Source of the DNA: Halomonas borealis
Lineage (GTDB): Bacteria; Pseudomonadota; Gammaproteobacteria; Pseudomonadales; Halomonadaceae
Reading direction: 5' to 3'
DNA: 64,000 nt
Assembly: GCF_004798905.1 (NCBI RefSeq)
Contig: NZ_SDMO01000003.1
Coordinates: 1-64,000 of the forward strand
Positions 60,763-64,000 of this stretch are shown one piece after another; the stretch's first letter is position 1; the number at the start of each line of letters is the position of its first letter. A program made the position numbers and the translations under genes. The notes below the pieces were generated by a model. That model did not search any database. It saw nothing but the letters and a program-made list of their open reading frames with translations, and was not told the origin of the DNA.

Positions 60763-61943
60763 GCCTGCCGCCGTCCGTCACCGTATTGGGGGCCACCGGA
60801 TCGATCGGCGTCAGCACCCTGGATGTGCTGGCGCGTCATCCCGAACGCTATCGGGTCCATGCGCTGACCGCCCATCGTTCGCGCGAGACGCTGTTGGCGC
60901 AGTGCCGGACGCACACCCCGGCGCTGGCGGTGCTCGAAGGCGAGGGCGATGCCGCCTGGCTGCGTGAGCGGCTGCGCGAAGCGGGGCTCGCCACCGAGGT
61001 GCGCTGTGGCCCCGAGGCGTTGGTCGAGGTCAGCGAGGCGCCCGAGGTCGATGTGGTCATGGCGGCCATCGTCGGCGCCGCCGGGCTGCTGCCGACGCTC
61101 GCCGCGGTGCGTGCCGGCAAGCGGGTGCTGCTGGCCAACAAGGAAGCGCTGGTGATGTCCGGGTCGCTGTTCATGGAGGCCGTGGAACGCCACGGCGCGA
61201 CCCTGTTGCCGATCGATTCCGAACACAATGCCATCTACCAGTGTCTACCCGCCGAGCACCGTGGTGGGCTCTCCCGCCACGGCGTCACCCAGCTGTTGCT
61301 GACCGCCTCCGGCGGCCCCTTCCGCGGCTGGTCACGGCAGGCGCTGGCCGGCGTGACGCCTGAGCAGGCCTGCGCCCATCCCAACTGGTCGATGGGGCGC
61401 AAGATCTCGGTGGACAGCGCCACGCTGATGAACAAGGGGCTCGAGCTGATCGAGGCCTGCTGGTTGTTCGATGCCCACCCGTCGCAGATTCAGGTGGTCG
61501 TGCATCCGCAGAGCGTGATTCACTCGATGGCCGCCTATGCCGACGGCTCGGTGCTGGCCCAGCTGGGCAATCCGGACATGCGCACCCCGATCGCCTATGG
61601 GCTGTCCTGGCCGGAGCGCATCGATGCCGGGGTGGAGGCGCTGGATCTCTTCCGGGTCGCGCGGCTCGACTTCGAGCCCGCCGATGAGTCCGCCTTCCCC
61701 TGCCTGCGCTTGGCGCGTGAGGCCATGGAGGATGGCGGCACGGCGCCGGCGGTGCTCAATGCCGCCAACGAGATCGCCGTTGAGGCCTTCCTCGATGGTC
61801 GGCTGGGGTTCGCCGAGATCGGCGAGCTGGTATCGCGGGTGCGCGAGGCCTGTCCGTTCGAGCCCGCCAACGAGCTGGACGGCATTCTCGCCGCCGATGC
61901 CCGGGCGAGGCGTGAGGCATGGGCCTGGTTGGGGCGTCGCTAG
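60759..61943 (+). CDS. dxr: 1-deoxy-D-xylulose 5-phosphate reductoisomerase
   Basis: A 394-residue NADPH enzyme of the non-mevalonate isoprenoid pathway. NADPH motif is [16 protein letters not shown]. Metal and substrate motifs include [25 protein letters not shown] and [25 protein letters not shown]. It starts ATG 60759, overlapping the cdsA stop. With uppS it makes the isoprenoid lipid carrier. Confidence 0.96.
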   Translation: MSLPPSVTVLGATGSIGVSTLDVLARHPERYRVHALTAHRSRETLLAQCRTHTPALAVLEGEGDAAWLRERLREAGLATEVRCGPEALVEVSEAPEVDVVMAAIVGAAGLLPTLAAVRAGKRVLLANKEALVMSGSLFMEAVERHGATLLPIDSEHNAIYQCLPAEHRGGLSRHGVTQLLLTASGGPFRGWSRQALAGVTPEQACAHPNWSMGRKISVDSATLMNKGLELIEACWLFDAHPSQIQVVVHPQSVIHSMAAYADGSVLAQLGNPDMRTPIAYGLSWPERIDAGVEALDLFRVARLDFEPADESAFPCLRLAREAMEDGGTAPAVLNAANEIAVEAFLDGRLGFAEIGELVSRVREACPFEPANELDGILAADARARREAWAWLGRR

Positions 61944-61975
61944 CGCTTCTTTCGTTAATCTTACCGGAGACAGCC

Positions 61976-63340
61976 ATGGGTCTGATCCAGAACGTGTTGG
62001 CCGTGATCGTGGTGCTCGGCCTGCTGATCACCTTCCATGAGTTCGGCCACTTCTGGGTCGCCCGACGCTGTGGCGTCAAGGTGCTGCGTTTCTCCGTGGG
62101 CTTCGGCAAGCCGCTGTGGTCGCGGGTCGACCGCCACGGCACCGAATTCGCCGTGGCGGCCATCCCGCTGGGCGGCTACGTCAAGATGCTCGACGAGCGC
62201 GAGACCCCGGTGCCCGACGCCGAGCGACACCTGGCCTTCAATCACAAGGGCGTCTGGCAGCGCATCGCCATCGTCGCCGCCGGTCCGTTGGCCAACTTCC
62301 TGTTGGCGCTGGTCGCCTATTGGTGCCTGTTCGTGGTCGGTACCAGCACCGTGGTGCCGGTGGTCGGCGATGTCACGCCCGATTCCCCCGCCGCCCGCGG
62401 CGGCCTGGTCGAAGGCCAGGAGATCACCGCGGTGCAGGGCGAGGCCGTGCGCTCCTGGGAAGACATCAACCTCGAGCTGGTGGCGGCCATCGGTGCCAGT
62501 GGCGAGCTGACGGTGAAGGCCCGCGACGAGGGCGCAAGCCAGGCCCGCGAGCACAGCCTGCCGGTACAGGACTGGTTGGTTCGCCAGGACCCGCCGCGGC
62601 CGCTGGCGACGCTTGGCGTGACGCCGTGGCGCCCGCGCTTGCCGGCGGTGCTCGGCCAGGTGGTGTCGGGCGAGCCGGCCGCCGAGGCGGGCCTGGCGGT
62701 AGGCGATGAGATACGCGCGATCGAGGGCGAGCCGGTGGCGGACTGGGCCGACTTCGTGCGACGGGTGCGCGGTCATCCCGGTGAGGCGCTGTCGCTGGAC
62801 GTGGCCCGCGATGGCGAGCTCCGCGCGCTGACGCTGACGCTGACGCCGCGGCCGAAGACCCTCGAGGACGGTTCCACCATCGGCCACGTGGGCGTCGGCG
62901 TCGAGTCGGTCGCCTGGCCCGAGGAATATCGTCGCGAGATCCGCTACGGGCCGCTGGCCGCCGTCGGGCAGGCCGTCTCGCGTACCGGTGAGATGACGCT
63001 GCTGACGTTGGACTCGATCCGCAAGATGCTGGTCGGGCTGATTTCGCCGTCCAATCTCTCCGGCCCCATCACCATCGCCCGGATCGCCGGCGATTCCGCC
63101 CGTTCCGGGCTGGAGAGCTTCATCGGCTTCCTGGCCTACCTGTCGATCAGCCTGGGGGTGCTCAACCTGTTGCCGATCCCGGTGCTCGACGGTGGCCACC
63201 TGCTGTATTACTTGGTAGAAGCGGTGCGCGGGCGGCCGGTATCCGAACGTGTTCAGGCCGTTGGCCTGCGAATCGGACTGACGCTGGTCGGCACCCTGAT
63301 GCTGATGGCGCTGTATTTCGACCTGATGCGGCTGTGGTAG
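61976..63340 (+). CDS. rseP: site-2 zinc protease RseP
   Basis: A 454-residue inner-membrane metalloprotease that cuts anti-sigma RseA and activates σE. The zinc motif is HEFGH (FHEFGHFWVARRCGVKVL). Two PDZ domains sit in the periplasm (TPDSPAARGGLVEGQEI and GEPAAEAGLAVGDEIRAI). The last part carries NLLPIPVLDGGHLLYY with the third zinc ligand. The start at 61976 gives the normal N-terminus; the frame from 61919 overlaps dxr. Confidence 0.95.
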   Translation: MGLIQNVLAVIVVLGLLITFHEFGHFWVARRCGVKVLRFSVGFGKPLWSRVDRHGTEFAVAAIPLGGYVKMLDERETPVPDAERHLAFNHKGVWQRIAIVAAGPLANFLLALVAYWCLFVVGTSTVVPVVGDVTPDSPAARGGLVEGQEITAVQGEAVRSWEDINLELVAAIGASGELTVKARDEGASQAREHSLPVQDWLVRQDPPRPLATLGVTPWRPRLPAVLGQVVSGEPAAEAGLAVGDEIRAIEGEPVADWADFVRRVRGHPGEALSLDVARDGELRALTLTLTPRPKTLEDGSTIGHVGVGVESVAWPEEYRREIRYGPLAAVGQAVSRTGEMTLLTLDSIRKMLVGLISPSNLSGPITIARIAGDSARSGLESFIGFLAYLSISLGVLNLLPIPVLDGGHLLYYLVEAVRGRPVSERVQAVGLRIGLTLVGTLMLMALYFDLMRLW

Positions 63341-63353
63341 GCCGCGTCGCGGC

Positions 63354-63381
63354 TTGTCAGTTACCCGTGCGAATGTATAAG
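63354..63381 (+). promoter_or_regulatory. possible promoter for bamA
   Basis: TTGTCA (63354-63359), 16 bases, TATAAG (63376-63381), in the 88-base gap between rseP and bamA. A small hairpin, CCTGTC and GACAGG (63385-63398), lies where the transcript would start. It does not look like a σE promoter. Confidence 0.5.
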
Positions 63382-63428
63382 GTGCCTGTCTGGACAGGTA
63401 GGCAGATCAACGCGAGTGAATCGACTGC

Positions 63429-64000
63429 ATGAAGATCAAGACCATCGGACTGGCGGCGCTGCTGCTCGCCGGCGCCGGCAGCGGCGCGGCACAGGCGGAA
63501 ACCTTCGACGTAAAGGACATACGAGTGGAGGGGCTGCAGCGCGTATCGGCGGCCTCCGTGTTCAATGCCTTTCCTGTCAATGCTCCCGACCGCGTCGATG
63601 ACCGCGAGCTGGCCGCGGCGGCGCGAGAGCTGTTCGCCACCGGCCTCTTCGACGACATTCAGCTGGCCCGCGACGGCGACGTGCTGATCATCGAGGTTGC
63701 CGAGCGCCCCACCATCACCGCCCTCAACATCGAGGGCAATAGCCAGATTCCCGAGCAAGACCTGCGTCGCGGCCTGCGCGAGGCGGGCCTCGACGAGGGG
63801 CAGGCGCTGCAACTCTCGACCCTGGAGGAGATCCAGCGCGAGTTGTCCGGCGTCTATCAGGCTCAGGGGCGCTACAGCGCGAGCATCGATACCGAGGTCG
63901 AGCAGCTCGGCCAGGGCCGCGTTCGGGTCAATATCGATATCGACGAAGGCGCGGTGGCCAAGATCCGTCAGATCAACATCGTCGGCAACCAGGCGTTCGA
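63429..64000 (+). CDS. bamA: outer-membrane assembly factor BamA, 5' part
   Basis: The first 190 codons of BamA, cut by the window edge. A signal peptide (MKIKTIGLAALLLAGAGSGA) ends near AQA, then ETFDVKDIRVEGLQRVSAAS begins POTRA domain 1. The motifs LFATGLFDDIQLARDGD and ITALNIEGNSQIPEQDL show POTRA 1 ending and POTRA 2 starting. BamA inserts β-barrel proteins such as FadL into the outer membrane. rseP-bamA order is conserved. Confidence 0.95.
   Translation, partial: MKIKTIGLAALLLAGAGSGAAQAETFDVKDIRVEGLQRVSAASVFNAFPVNAPDRVDDRELAAAARELFATGLFDDIQLARDGDVLIIEVAERPTITALNIEGNSQIPEQDLRRGLREAGLDEGQALQLSTLEEIQRELSGVYQAQGRYSASIDTEVEQLGQGRVRVNIDIDEGAVAKIRQINIVGNQAF

Overview
The window reads as a stretch of chromosome from a high-GC gammaproteobacterium, most likely a member of the Halomonadaceae (Halomonas-like). 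This is inferred from gene content, conserved gammaproteobacterial gene orders, acidic proteins and strong G/C bias at third codon positions; no 16S sequence is present. The first 58 bases are the 3' end of a 5S rRNA, so the window starts at the tail of an rRNA operon. Almost everything is core genome, densely packed. I saw no tRNA, insertion sequence, prophage or CRISPR array.

Layout. 0-3.9 kb: a VOC-family protein and a metal-efflux unit (MerR-type regulator, CopA-type P1B ATPase and a 24-residue membrane ORF joined by ATGA overlaps) with a MerR-type promoter. 3.9-5.5 kb: a FadL outer-membrane fatty-acid channel with a PsrA-like operator. 5.5-10.6 kb: an oligopeptide ABC importer (oppA, oppB, oppC and a fused OppD-OppF ATPase). 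10.8-13.7 kb: prfB with its programmed +1 frameshift, then lysS. 13.9-17.4 kb: an unknown acidic protein, a DHA2-type MFS exporter, a BolA-like protein, a HolD-like protein and rimI. 17.4-22.6 kb: zapB and rsmD, then divergent ftsY-ftsE-ftsX and rpoH. 22.6-31.1 kb: slmA, argB, algC, dut and coaBC leftward, then radC, rpmB, rpmG, mutM and rlmI rightward. This is the classic slmA-dut-coaBC-radC-rpmBG-mutM neighbourhood with argB and algC added.

31.2-37.2 kb is the most unusual part. After a DUF2007/zinc-ribbon protein and a hot-dog thioesterase comes a four-gene operon, each gene overlapping the next by 4 bases. It encodes a DUF1611/MobB-like P-loop protein, an ABC-exporter-like membrane protein whose nucleotide-binding domain has lost its Walker A lysine and catalytic glutamate, a sensor histidine kinase and an OmpR-type response regulator. 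A perfect hairpin covers the ribosome-binding site of the first gene. I know of no described system with this composition, and it is the main candidate for something new.

37.3-46.6 kb: ald, a ten-copy 7-bp tandem repeat, trpS, a malic enzyme gene, acnA (leftward), a CPXCG zinc protein, a 2-Cys peroxiredoxin and trxB (a likely peroxide-detoxifying pair). 46.7-47.8 kb: slyX, a membrane-anchored cold-shock-domain protein and a possible structured RNA. 47.8-55.7 kb, all leftward: an unknown protein, dapE, dapD, an ArsC-like protein, dapC, glnD and map, which together make lysine/diaminopimelate precursors and control nitrogen signalling. 55.7 kb to the end: rpsB-tsf-pyrH-frr-uppS-cdsA-dxr-rseP-bamA (truncated by the window edge), the standard translation/lipid/envelope-assembly run.
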